DNA of 51,359 nt from positions 1-51,359 of the forward strand of contig JAPOUT010000117.1 in NCBI GenBank assembly GCA_026708545.1. The letters are read 5' to 3'. Below are positions 17,808 through 26,580 of this stretch, piece after piece. Under the pieces are notes generated by a model. That model saw only the letters and a list, made by a program, of their open reading frames with translations, had not been told where the DNA came from and did no database searches. Every line of letters starts with the position of its first letter. The first letter of the stretch is position 1. Both the position numbers and the translations under genes were made by a program. Source of the DNA: Hyphomicrobiales bacterium. Its GTDB lineage: Bacteria > Pseudomonadota > Alphaproteobacteria > JAPOUT01.

Positions 17808-19037
17808 ATGAAAAAAATTCTATTATCAGCCCTCGGCGCGTTTTTGCTATCGACGCCCGCTTTGGCCCAAGACAAGGTTTTTGTCGGGCATATGGTTGAC
17901 TACACCGGAGCGACGGCGTTTGTCGGAACGGAATACGGCCCGGGCGTCCGGGATGCCATAGATTTCGTCAACGCCAACGGCGGCATTGACGGCACCATGA
18001 TAGAGATGGAAACCGTGGATTACGCCTACAAGATTGCCGAAGCGATCGCCCACTACAAACGCTGGACCAGCCGCCATGGCATGGTCGCAATGCAAGGCTG
18101 GGGGACCGCTGACACCGAGGCGTTGATTACCTTCGTCGCCCGCGACAAAGTTCCCGTTTGGTCAGCTTCCTATTCCGCGCATCTGACCGATCCGCAAAAA
18201 CTCAACCCCAACACCAAAAAGGCTGCGCCGTACAACTTCTTCTACGGACCTTCCTACTCCGACGGCTGCCGCGCGATGGTGCAATGGGCGGCGGACGATG
18301 CCAAGGAAAAAGGCATCGACAATCCGAAGTTCGTCTACACGGGCGACAACCATCCCTATCCGAACGCTCCGAAAAAAGCCTGCATGGAATTTGCCGAAGA
18401 ACTGGGATTTGAGGTTCTCAATCCGGTTATCGTGCCCTTGAAGCCCGGCGACTTTAAAGCGCAATGCCTGACCATCAAGGAAGGCGGCGCCCAATACGCC
18501 TATGTCGGCAATCTGGGCGGCAGCGTGATCAGCCTGTTGAAATCCTGCGACACGGTGGGCACGGACGTCACCTACATGGCCAACATATGGGGCGGCGGTT
18601 ACAAGACCATCGAAGCAACCCAAACCCAGGGTTACATTTTCCCCTCGGCCTCCCCGTTCTGGGAGCAGGAAGCCCCCGGAATGGAAACGGTGCGGGAAAT
18701 TGCCGCGCTGGCGGACAGGGACGTTGTAGCCGACAAGCCGACCCATCATTACATCCGCGGAATTTGCTCGGCGATGTACATGGTCGATGCCATGAAATAC
18801 GCCAAGGCCAACGGCGGGATTACCGGTGAAAACATCCGCAAGGGAACGTACGCCACCCAAGACTGGGTTCCCGAAGGAATGGAAGGCGTATGCCTGCCTT
18901 CCACGTGGACCGACAAGGACCACCGCGGCACCACGCGTGTCTCGATCAACAGCGGCAGCTTTGTCGATGGCAAAGTTCAAATCGAGAAATTGCGCACCAT
19001 AGTCCTTCCCCGCCGCGCGGACTGGCTGGGCCAGTAG
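17808..19037 (+). CDS. Periplasmic substrate-binding protein of the Liv-type transporter
   Basis: This is a 409-residue type-1 periplasmic binding protein. A Sec signal peptide occupies about residues 1-21 (MKK start, hydrophobic core, cleavage after ALA). Mature-protein marks include GPGVRDAIDFVNANGGIDG. It belongs to the group of LivK-like proteins with large ligands, longer than amino-acid-binding LivK (about 370 residues). AAGGAG lies seven bases before the ATG. A perfect hairpin follows the stop codon (19049-19075), which may keep this gene expressed above the downstream ones. It delivers the ligand to the LivH/LivM pore. Ligand unknown, probably an acid given the ligases in the operon. 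Confidence 0.88.
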   Translation: MKKILLSALGAFLLSTPALAQDKVFVGHMVDYTGATAFVGTEYGPGVRDAIDFVNANGGIDGTMIEMETVDYAYKIAEAIAHYKRWTSRHGMVAMQGWGTADTEALITFVARDKVPVWSASYSAHLTDPQKLNPNTKKAAPYNFFYGPSYSDGCRAMVQWAADDAKEKGIDNPKFVYTGDNHPYPNAPKKACMEFAEELGFEVLNPVIVPLKPGDFKAQCLTIKEGGAQYAYVGNLGGSVISLLKSCDTVGTDVTYMANIWGGGYKTIEATQTQGYIFPSASPFWEQEAPGMETVREIAALADRDVVADKPTHHYIRGICSAMYMVDAMKYAKANGGITGENIRKGTYATQDWVPEGMEGVCLPSTWTDKDHRGTTRVSINSGSFVDGKVQIEKLRTIVLPRRADWLGQ

Positions 19038-19048
19038 ACCCTGAAGCA

Positions 19049-19075
19049 GGCAAGGCCGGCACTGCCGGCCTTGCC
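19049..19075 (+). other. 12-bp perfect hairpin after the binding-protein gene
   Basis: GGCAAGGCCGGC and its exact complement are separated by the loop ACT, 12 bases after the binding-protein stop and 16 before the LivF-like start. No run of T follows, so it is not a standard rho-independent terminator. It may protect the 3' end of the upstream message or partly block read-through. Confidence 0.75.
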
Positions 19076-19091
19076 GCACAGGGATGTTGAA

Positions 19092-19882
<791 letters not shown>

Positions 19883-19886
<4 letters not shown>

Positions 19887-21088
19887 CGAAGCCCTATGAC
19901 GCACTGGAATCCCGCAGCAGGGAACAGCGCGAGGCAGACCATCTGGCCTCGATCAACGGATTGCTGCAAAAACTGTCGCAAAAGCCCGAATGGGAGGATC
20001 GTTTGGGCGGGGTTGCGGCACTGGAGCAATTGTCGGATTTGCAGAAGCTGCCCGTGAGATATAAATCCGACCTGCCGGAGCAGCAGCGAAACAACCCGCC
20101 TTTTGCGAATTTTTTACTGGCCGAGGCGAGCGACCTGCGGCGCATGTTTTTCTCGCCCGGACCAATAGCCGATCCCGAATCCCGCCAGACCGGCTGGTGG
20201 GGAACGGCACGTGCGCTCCATCATGCGGGGTTCAAGCGCGGCGACATCGTGCAAAATTGTTTCAGTTACCACTTCACTCCTGCCGGAGCGATGTTCGAAT
20301 GCGGCCTGTCCGAGCTCGGCATCGCCGTCATTCCCGCGGGAACGGGCCAAAGCGAGCTGCAGGCAAAAGCCGTCGCGCACTTTAAGACCACGGGCTACGT
20401 CGGCACGCCGGATTATTTGCGCACCATACTGGAGTGCGCCGACGAATTGGGTTTGGACTCTTCCAGCCTGGACAAGGCGCTGGTAACGGGCGGGTATTAT
20501 TCTCCGCAATTGAAAGAGTTTTACCAAAAGCGCGGCATTCGCGTGTTCGAATGTTTCGGCACGGCCGATTTGGGAGTGATCGCCTATCAGCGCGAGATGG
20601 ACGACGTGCTTTGGCTGAACGAAAACATCCTTCTTGAAGTCGTCCGCCCGGGAACCGGAATCCCCGTGCCCGTGGGCGAAGTCGGGGAAGCGCTCATAAC
20701 GCGCGTGGACGATGTTGCACCGTTGATACGATTCTCAACAGGGGATTTGACTGCTTTTGCAGACTCCGCAGGTTGCCGGCAGGACGCGATTGTCGGCTGG
20801 CGCGGACGGGCTGACCAGGCCGCCAAAATCAAGGGACAGTTTGTCCGCCCGCAGCATATTCAGGAAATCTGCGAGCGCCACCCCGAGATTGCGCGCGCGA
20901 GACTGGAGATCAGCCAGACCGACGGCAAAGACCGGATGTGTTTGATGATAGAATGCTCAACCGATGATGCCGCACTGTTCGGCGCGATAGAAAACAGCAT
21001 CCAATCGATTACGAATTTGAAAGGTTCCGTGAAGCGGGTGGAGCAACTGCCCAATGACGGACTGGTTATCAAGGATTGCCGGTCATGA
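19883..21088 (+). CDS. PaaK-like adenylate-forming protein with altered P-loop
   Basis: This 401-residue protein aligns by eye with phenylacetate-CoA ligase-type AMP-forming enzymes. The second half is conventional: ECFGTADLGVIAYQ, the RFSTGDLTAF aspartate block and WRGRADQAAKIKG followed by the C-terminal lid. The first half lacks the SSGTTGKP nucleotide-binding loop. At the equivalent place it reads FFSPGPIADPE, with no GTTG and no lysine. It may therefore be a specialised ligase or a non-adenylating partner of the 639-residue ligase in the same operon. It is ATGA-coupled to LivF before and to the hydrolase after. PaaK itself is about 430 residues, so length is close. Confidence 0.75.
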
Positions 21089-21876
21089 ATATTCGCGACC
21101 ATCAACTTGAGGACGGAATTTTTGCGCGTAGCTGGGAGACAGGCAGCGAGCAATGGTGCGTGTTGCTGCATGATGCCTTGGGGTGCGTGGAACTTTGGCG
21201 GGACTTTCCCGAGAAACTGGCAAAACACGGCGGAATGAATGTTTTTGCTTACGACCGCCCCGGCTACGGCCAATCGCGGGACGCCAGAAATCCCAGAGGT
21301 TTTGATTATCATGACTTTGAAGGCCGGGTGAGACTGCCCAAGGTGCTGCAATCGGCAGGGATTGGCCGGGCGTCCGTTGTCGGACACTCCGACGGCGCCT
21401 CCATGGCACTGTGTTATGCCGCCGCCCACCCCGACCGGGTGAGTTCTTTGGTTGTTTACGGTGCGCACATGGATGTGGATACTGTAACCACGCAAGGATT
21501 GAAGAACATGAAGGGCGATGTGGAAAACGCACGAGAAAAAATTCAAAAACTGGAGCGTTATCACGGAAAGAGGGCGCAGTTGCTGTATCAACAATGGCTG
21601 GAGATTTGGCTGGACGAGGAATTTGTGGAAACCTTCAATCTCGCACCGATACTGCCCCGCATTGAAAGCCCGTGTTTTATTTTCCAAGGCGAGACGGATG
21701 AGTATGCCGATCACGACCATCCCTTTCGCATCAAGCGCGCCGTGGGCGGGAACGCCCAAGCCGTGATTGTCCGGCAAATGGGGCACTTCCCCCACATTGA
21801 ACATCCGGAGATGGCACTGGGCCTGGTCCTGGCGCATTTACCCCTACACAAGGAAGGTGCTCATGCAGATAAATGA
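21085..21876 (+). CDS. Alpha/beta hydrolase
   Basis: This is an alpha/beta-fold hydrolase of 263 residues. The nucleophile elbow is GHSDGAS with serine as nucleophile, the oxyanion region is LLHDALGCVELW, and the histidine is in MGHFPHIEHPE. The acid residue is probably in GETDEYADHDHP. The ATG overlaps the preceding stop (ATGA), so the three extra codons of the longer frame are not needed. Position inside the transport/ligase operon suggests an esterase, lactonase or thioesterase acting on the imported acid or its CoA ester. The substrate cannot be told from the sequence. Confidence 0.84.
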   Translation: MNIRDHQLEDGIFARSWETGSEQWCVLLHDALGCVELWRDFPEKLAKHGGMNVFAYDRPGYGQSRDARNPRGFDYHDFEGRVRLPKVLQSAGIGRASVVGHSDGASMALCYAAAHPDRVSSLVVYGAHMDVDTVTTQGLKNMKGDVENAREKIQKLERYHGKRAQLLYQQWLEIWLDEEFVETFNLAPILPRIESPCFIFQGETDEYADHDHPFRIKRAVGGNAQAVIVRQMGHFPHIEHPEMALGLVLAHLPLHKEGAHADK

Positions 21877-22621
21877 TCAAACGGCAGCCGTTATAAGCGG
21901 CGGCGCTTCGGGACTGGGAAAAGCGGTTGCCGAACAACTTGCCCGGCGCAAGGCCAAGGTAACAATTTTCGATTACGATACGGAAAAAGGCACGCAGATA
22001 TCCAAAGAGATCGGCGTTGATTTTGTTCATTGCAATGTCGCCGACGGCGCCGCTGTTGCACAATCATTTGTTCAGGCGCGCAAAAAAAACGGACAGGAAC
22101 GGATTTGCGTCAATTGTGCGGGCATCGCCCCCGCGGCGAAAACGGTTTCCCGGGGCGAAGCGCACGATCCCGGCCTGTTCGCCAAGGTAATCGATATCAA
22201 TTTGCTGGGGACATTTCACATGGCAAGCCAGTCGGCTGCGGGGATGAGCAAACTGGAACTTTCGAAAGAACAGGAACGCGGAGTGATTATTAGCACCGCA
22301 TCCGTTGCCGCCTTTGACGGGCAAAAAGGCCAGATTGCCTATTCGGCTTCCAAGGGCGCGGTTGCGGCAATGATGCTTCCCATGGCCCGCGATCTTGCCA
22401 GCCATGCCATTCGGGTCATGGCGGTCGCCCCGGGAATTTTTCAAACTCCGATGCTGGAAGCATTTCCCGAAGAGTTGCAGCAATCGCTTGCGGAAGTAAT
22501 TCCCAATCCCAAACGTTTGGGTACTCCGGAAGAATTTGCCAAACTGGTCATGCACATCATTGAGAACCCCTATTTGAACGGAGAAACCATCCGCCTTGAT
22601 GGCGCCGTGCGATTGCCCTAG
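21863..22621 (+). CDS. SDR-family dehydrogenase, HSD10-like 3-hydroxyacyl-CoA dehydrogenase type
   Basis: This is a short-chain dehydrogenase of 252 residues. The cofactor motif GGASGLGKAVAEQL lies near residues 13-26, NCAG near 83-86, and the catalytic YSASKGAV (Y-x-x-x-K) near 160. The C-terminal segments APGIFQTPMLEAFPEE and NPYLNGETIRLDGAVRLP closely resemble type II 3-hydroxyacyl-CoA dehydrogenase (HSD17B10-like), which uses NAD to oxidise short 3-hydroxyacyl-CoA. The ATG overlaps the hydrolase by 14 bases and has AAGG upstream. It ends the Liv/ligase operon. A decayed partial copy lies 1.1 kb downstream (see 23627-23893). Confidence 0.86.
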   Translation: MQINDQTAAVISGGASGLGKAVAEQLARRKAKVTIFDYDTEKGTQISKEIGVDFVHCNVADGAAVAQSFVQARKKNGQERICVNCAGIAPAAKTVSRGEAHDPGLFAKVIDINLLGTFHMASQSAAGMSKLELSKEQERGVIISTASVAAFDGQKGQIAYSASKGAVAAMMLPMARDLASHAIRVMAVAPGIFQTPMLEAFPEELQQSLAEVIPNPKRLGTPEEFAKLVMHIIENPYLNGETIRLDGAVRLP

Positions 22622-22725
22622 CACGCCTCGAATAAGGCGCCCTACCAATCAGAGAATCGCTTATTTTTCTCGTAAAATTTTGAAGATCCGCGAGGAATTA
22701 AAGGGGATTTTGGGTAAATTCTCGA

Positions 22726-22761
22726 GAAAATTCAAATTTTCAAATGATTTATTTTGAAAAT
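22726..22761. promoter_or_regulatory. Overlapping AT-rich inverted repeats before abiEi, candidate autoregulatory operator
   Basis: GAAAATT-CA-AATTTTC (22726-22741) overlaps a 9-bp inverted repeat, ATTTTCAAA (22736-22744) with TTTGAAAAT (22753-22761). A promoter-like TTCAAA-16-TATATT (22739-22766) lies across it. AbiEi proteins of known systems repress their own promoter through inverted repeats, so this is the natural operator. The match is by pattern only. Confidence 0.5.
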
Positions 22762-22779
22762 ATATTATTTTGATGGCAT

Positions 22780-23625
22780 ATGAGCCGTCAAAATACATCA
22801 AGATTGAAATCGCTCGTTGATAAGGTTCCACCGGGCTTTCTGGTTGACACAGCATGGTTGAAGAAACGAGAAGGCATTGACCCCAAGACAATCTATAGGT
22901 ACGTGAAACATGGTTGGCTGGAGCCAGTCGTTCGTGGCGTGTACCGCCGACCCTCTCCGGAAAGAATGCATAAATCCGCCGGTGTGAATTGGCAAGCAAC
23001 GTTGCTGTCACTCCAGTGGATTATGGACAAGGAGATACACCTTGGAGGTGAAAGTGCGCTCGACCTCGCGGGCTATGCCCATTATTTACCATTTGAAGAC
23101 AAAACTCGCGTTCATTTTTATGGAGATGCACCTTCGTGGCTGAAACGTCTACCGACACAAACACAGCTTGCCGTACATAACTGTTCTCTGTTCGGAGGCA
23201 ATCCTATCGGCCTCATAGATGAAATCAGGTATATAAAGTCTGGTATGCATACTTTGGATACCTGGCGATGGCCAGTCAAAGCATCATCGCCGGAACGCGC
23301 AATCCTGGAAACGCTAGACGAAATATCACCAAATAGTGCGGGCTTCGATAATATAAGCAAGATATTCGAAAGTCTTACCTCCCTACAGCCAGAGTTACTC
23401 GTTCAACTTCTCAATGTGTGCCGAAGTGTAAAAGTACGACGACTATTCTTCGTTTTTGCCGATCATCATCAGCATGCTTGGCGTAAGTATGTGGATGCAT
23501 CGAATATTGACTTTGGCTCTGGACCACGAGCGCTGATGAAAGGCGGCAAGTTCCATCCGGTCTATAGGATATACGTGCCCGCTGACTTCATGCCTTTGCC
23601 AAAAACAGGTGATATTCATACATAA
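22780..23625 (+). CDS. AbiEi-family antitoxin (type IV toxin-antitoxin), without AbiEii
   Basis: This is a 281-residue AbiEi-family protein. The N-terminal winged-helix part contains PPGFLVDTAWLKKR and VKHGWLEPVVRGVYRRP. The middle carries HLGGESALDLAGYAHYL and the C-terminal domain has RSVKVRRLFFVFADHH and RALMKGGKFHPVY. In AbiE systems this antitoxin represses its operon and counteracts the nucleotidyltransferase AbiEii, encoded directly downstream with overlap. Here no nucleotidyltransferase follows: the next 260 bases are an SDR remnant and then an acyl-CoA synthetase. The toxin gene has been lost or lies elsewhere. The ATG has no good ribosome-binding site. Base composition is AT-richer than the flanking operons. 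Confidence 0.85.
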   Translation: MSRQNTSRLKSLVDKVPPGFLVDTAWLKKREGIDPKTIYRYVKHGWLEPVVRGVYRRPSPERMHKSAGVNWQATLLSLQWIMDKEIHLGGESALDLAGYAHYLPFEDKTRVHFYGDAPSWLKRLPTQTQLAVHNCSLFGGNPIGLIDEIRYIKSGMHTLDTWRWPVKASSPERAILETLDEISPNSAGFDNISKIFESLTSLQPELLVQLLNVCRSVKVRRLFFVFADHHQHAWRKYVDASNIDFGSGPRALMKGGKFHPVYRIYVPADFMPLPKTGDIHT

Positions 23626-23626
23626 A

Positions 23627-23893
23627 GGATTTTCGGCGGCTAGCCACAATGGATTGGCTGTGAACCCCTGCCTGTTGGGGGAAGGGCTGATACTGACGGT
23701 TGATGAAGTGTTCCGAAAATCCAGAAAACCTTATGAAGAAGGTAAGCAAATATCGAAAAAAGCCGGCGTAGATCTTGTTTATTGCAGTACCGCCAATAGT
23801 CCCGCTATTGTGCAGTCATCTGTTCGGGTGCATACAAGAAACGAACAGGAACAGATTTACATCAACGATGCGGGCACTATCTTAACATGTTAG
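23627..23893 (+). pseudogene. Decayed N-terminal fragment of an SDR gene related to the one at 21863-22621
   Basis: The frame from about 23627 to TAG 23891-23893 matches residues 11-89 of the upstream SDR. The clearest part, 23735-23880, shows about 23 identities in 49 residues, e.g. GKQISKKAGVDLVYC against GTQISKEIGVDFVHC, and INDAG against VNCAG. The glycine-rich cofactor loop is destroyed (AASHNGLAV in place of GGASGLGKAV), and no catalytic Y-x-x-x-K part remains. It runs into the first codons of the acyl-CoA synthetase in another frame. The most likely origin is a second SDR copy that lost its 3' two-thirds and then drifted. A functional small protein is unlikely. Confidence 0.7.
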
Positions 23894-25545
23894 AAAAAGC
23901 ACTCTCTTTTTCAGAACTACAGCAGAACTTTTCATGGAATATTCCGAAGCACTACAATATCGGGGTGGATGTTTGCGACAAGTGGGCAGGTCGACAGCCA
24001 GAACGTCTTGCGATTATTGAACACCTCGCAGGCAGTACCCCACGAAAGATTACCTTTGGCGATTTAAAAGAACAGTCAAACCGCCTTGCAAACGCTCTTC
24101 AGCAATTGGGAGTAAATAGCACCGAACTTGATGGAATGCCCGACCGGATAGGCGTGCTTTTACCTCAATCCATCGAAACGGCTGTTTCCCACATAGCTAT
24201 AACCAAAATGGGAGCGATTTCCATTCCCCTGTTTATGTTATTTGGGACAGAAGCCCTACTGCACCGTTTGCGGGATTCCGAAGCAAAGGCTGTGATTACC
24301 AACACCGAAGGAGCAGAAAAGATACTTGCCATCAAATCCGAATTACCAAAACTAAAAGCGATTCTATCCATTGATGATCCCTGCAAGCCCGGTGTGCAGT
24401 CTTTTCACGAACTTTGCAGCAAAGAATCCAGTCGGTTTACCCCCGCAACAACCCGTGCAAACGATCCCGCCTTGCTTATCTATACTTCCGGCACTACGGG
24501 AAACCCCAAAGGAGCATTACACGCCCATCGAGTGTTGCTGGGGCACCTGCCCGGCGTGGAGATCAGCCACGACTTCGTGGACCGCGACCACGACCTCTTT
24601 TGGACTCCGGCAGACTGGGCCTGGATAGGCGGTCTGCTTGATGTTTTGATGCCTGCCCTCCACCATGGCGTTCCCGTTTTGGCTTACCGGTTTGAAAAAT
24701 TCGACCCCGCCATGGCTTTCCGGTTAATGCACGATTACCGGATACGCAACGTCTTTTTACCTCCCACCGCCTTAAAATTGATGAAGCAGGTGCCCGAAGA
24801 TGACATCGTCAAATGTGCCGTACGTTCAGTTGCCAGCGGCGGAGAGACTCTCGGGTCGGAACTCATCACGTGGGGCAAGCGGGTGTTCGGTGTTACTATC
24901 AACGAATTTTACGGCCAAACCGAGTGCAACATGATCGTCTCTTGTTGCGGCGCCCTGGAGTCCCCGAAGGCAGGTTATATGGGACGCGGAGTCGTCGGGC
25001 ACCAGGTGGAAATTATTGACCCCGAAAGGGCTGAAATTCTAGCGGACGGACAAGAAGGAGTGATAGCGGTTCGTGCACCTGATCCGGTAATGTTCCTGGG
25101 TTACTGGAATAATCCGAAAGCCACCGAAGAAAAATTCGTTGTTGTAAAAGGCGAAAAGTGGTTGCTAACCGGAGACATGGGGCATCGCGACCCGGACGGA
25201 CGCATTCGGTTTATCGGTCGCGATGACGACGTGATTAACTTTGCTGGATACCGGATTGGACCCGCGGAAATTGAAAACTGTTTGATTTCACATCCCGCGG
25301 TGCGCCTGGCAGGCGTTGTCGGCAGACCGGACAACATCCGTGGACAAATTATCTCGGCCTACATCGTTCTTGCCGACGGATATACGGGAAACACATCCTT
25401 GGCGGAAGAAATTGCAGCGTATGTAAAATCACGTTTGGCGGCTCATGAATATCCCAGAATAATCCGTTTTATCGAAAAAATGCCTATGACCACCACGGGG
25501 AAAATCATTCGTGCCAGTTTGCGAAAAATGGCCGAGAAAGAGTAA
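23887..25545 (+). CDS. AMP-dependent acyl-CoA synthetase (acetyl-CoA synthetase-like, short/medium chain)
   Basis: This is a 552-residue acyl-CoA synthetase. Adenylation motifs are normal: YTSGTTGNPKGALHAH, NEFYGQTECNMIVS, LLTGDMGHRD, and the hinge and DDVINFAGYRIGPAEIE. The catalytic lysine lies near the end in TTTGKIIRASLR. It resembles the medium-chain acyl-CoA synthetase group rather than Acs, which is about 650 residues. The ATG lies inside the last codons of the SDR remnant and has no strong ribosome-binding site. It faces the branched-chain catabolism genes convergently, with 21 bases between stops. It probably activates a short or branched acid feeding that pathway, but this is inferred from position. 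Confidence 0.86.
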   Translation: MLEKALSFSELQQNFSWNIPKHYNIGVDVCDKWAGRQPERLAIIEHLAGSTPRKITFGDLKEQSNRLANALQQLGVNSTELDGMPDRIGVLLPQSIETAVSHIAITKMGAISIPLFMLFGTEALLHRLRDSEAKAVITNTEGAEKILAIKSELPKLKAILSIDDPCKPGVQSFHELCSKESSRFTPATTRANDPALLIYTSGTTGNPKGALHAHRVLLGHLPGVEISHDFVDRDHDLFWTPADWAWIGGLLDVLMPALHHGVPVLAYRFEKFDPAMAFRLMHDYRIRNVFLPPTALKLMKQVPEDDIVKCAVRSVASGGETLGSELITWGKRVFGVTINEFYGQTECNMIVSCCGALESPKAGYMGRGVVGHQVEIIDPERAEILADGQEGVIAVRAPDPVMFLGYWNNPKATEEKFVVVKGEKWLLTGDMGHRDPDGRIRFIGRDDDVINFAGYRIGPAEIENCLISHPAVRLAGVVGRPDNIRGQIISAYIVLADGYTGNTSLAEEIAAYVKSRLAAHEYPRIIRFIEKMPMTTTGKIIRASLRKMAEKE

Positions 25546-25566
25546 CTCGAGGCACTGCATGCACAA

Positions 25567-26580
25567 TTATATTTTTGCGAGCATCGTTGCAATTTCCCCG
25601 GGTTGAACATCCTTCCAATCGGCATGTTGCCATTGAGGATTATTATCCTTATCGATAATTGTCGCCCGAACACCCTCCAAAAAATCACCAAATTCCGTTG
25701 CACGTGACGTAAAACGGTATTCCCACTCCAGCGCCCGCTCTATTGAGGGCTCTTTGCGCACCTCTCGAACAATCCGCAAGGCACAAGCTGCGGATAAGGG
25801 ACTTGCACGCAATAACATTTTCAGTGCCTTGTCGGAAAATTCTCCCCGGTCGGAACTTAAAGCCTCAGCTATCCGTGAAAGCTCCGCACGGGCAAAAAAA
25901 TCGTCTATCCGGTGCTGGTCCCCGGCCATTGCCGACTCGGGCGCGGGTTTGCCGCAACCACCCATCGCATCAGCGATATCCTTCTTCTGCAAATCTCGTT
26001 TCAACGTCGGCCAATGTTCTTCGGGGATATAATAATCGGCAAAACCCGCATAAATCGCATCGCCCGCCTGCATGCGCGCCCCGGTGGTTCCCAGATATTC
26101 GCCAAGATGCCCGGCAGTCCGGGCCAACAACAACGACCCCCCGACATCAGGTACAAACCCAATGCCGCATTCCGGCATCGCAATCCGGCTGCTTTCCCCG
26201 ACAATCCGGTGCGAACCATGACAAGAAATTCCAACCCCGCCACCCATGGTAAAGCCCTGTAAAAAAGCAATATAGGGCTTTGGGTAATGATAAATTTTCG
26301 CGTTCAGCCGGTATTCGTCCCTCCAGAATTTCTGTCCGTAAGCAAACTCCCCTGCCCGTCCGGTTTCGTAGAGTTTCGCAATATCACCACCGGCGCAAAA
26401 AGCGCGCTCGCCGGCTCCTTCTATCACCACATGGGCGATATCGGCATCATCCCGCCATTGGTCCAGAGCCCCTTCCAGTGCCAAACACATTTCATGCGTT
26501 AAGGCATTTAACACTTGCGGACGGTTCAGGGTAACCCAGCCGGCATGGCCGTGTTGCGTGATAATAATCTCGTCGTTCAT
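25567..26580 (-). CDS. 3-hydroxyisobutyryl-CoA hydrolase (enoyl-CoA hydratase superfamily)
   Basis: This is a 337-residue crotonase-fold protein, longer than hydratases (about 260) and matching HIBCH. The oxyanion regions are AFCAGGDIAKLYE and FTMGGGVGISCHG, and the HIBCH-type MPECGIGFVPDVGGS block carries the catalytic glutamate. It hydrolyses 3-hydroxyisobutyryl-CoA to 3-hydroxyisobutyrate in valine breakdown. The start overlaps the stop of the isobutyryl-CoA dehydrogenase gene as ATGA. It ends the minus-strand group. The next enzyme, 3-hydroxyisobutyrate dehydrogenase, is not adjacent, but two superfamily members lie at 38-45 kb. Confidence 0.86.
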   Translation of the reverse strand: MNDEIIITQHGHAGWVTLNRPQVLNALTHEMCLALEGALDQWRDDADIAHVVIEGAGERAFCAGGDIAKLYETGRAGEFAYGQKFWRDEYRLNAKIYHYPKPYIAFLQGFTMGGGVGISCHGSHRIVGESSRIAMPECGIGFVPDVGGSLLLARTAGHLGEYLGTTGARMQAGDAIYAGFADYYIPEEHWPTLKRDLQKKDIADAMGGCGKPAPESAMAGDQHRIDDFFARAELSRIAEALSSDRGEFSDKALKMLLRASPLSAACALRIVREVRKEPSIERALEWEYRFTSRATEFGDFLEGVRATIIDKDNNPQWQHADWKDVQPGEIATMLAKI

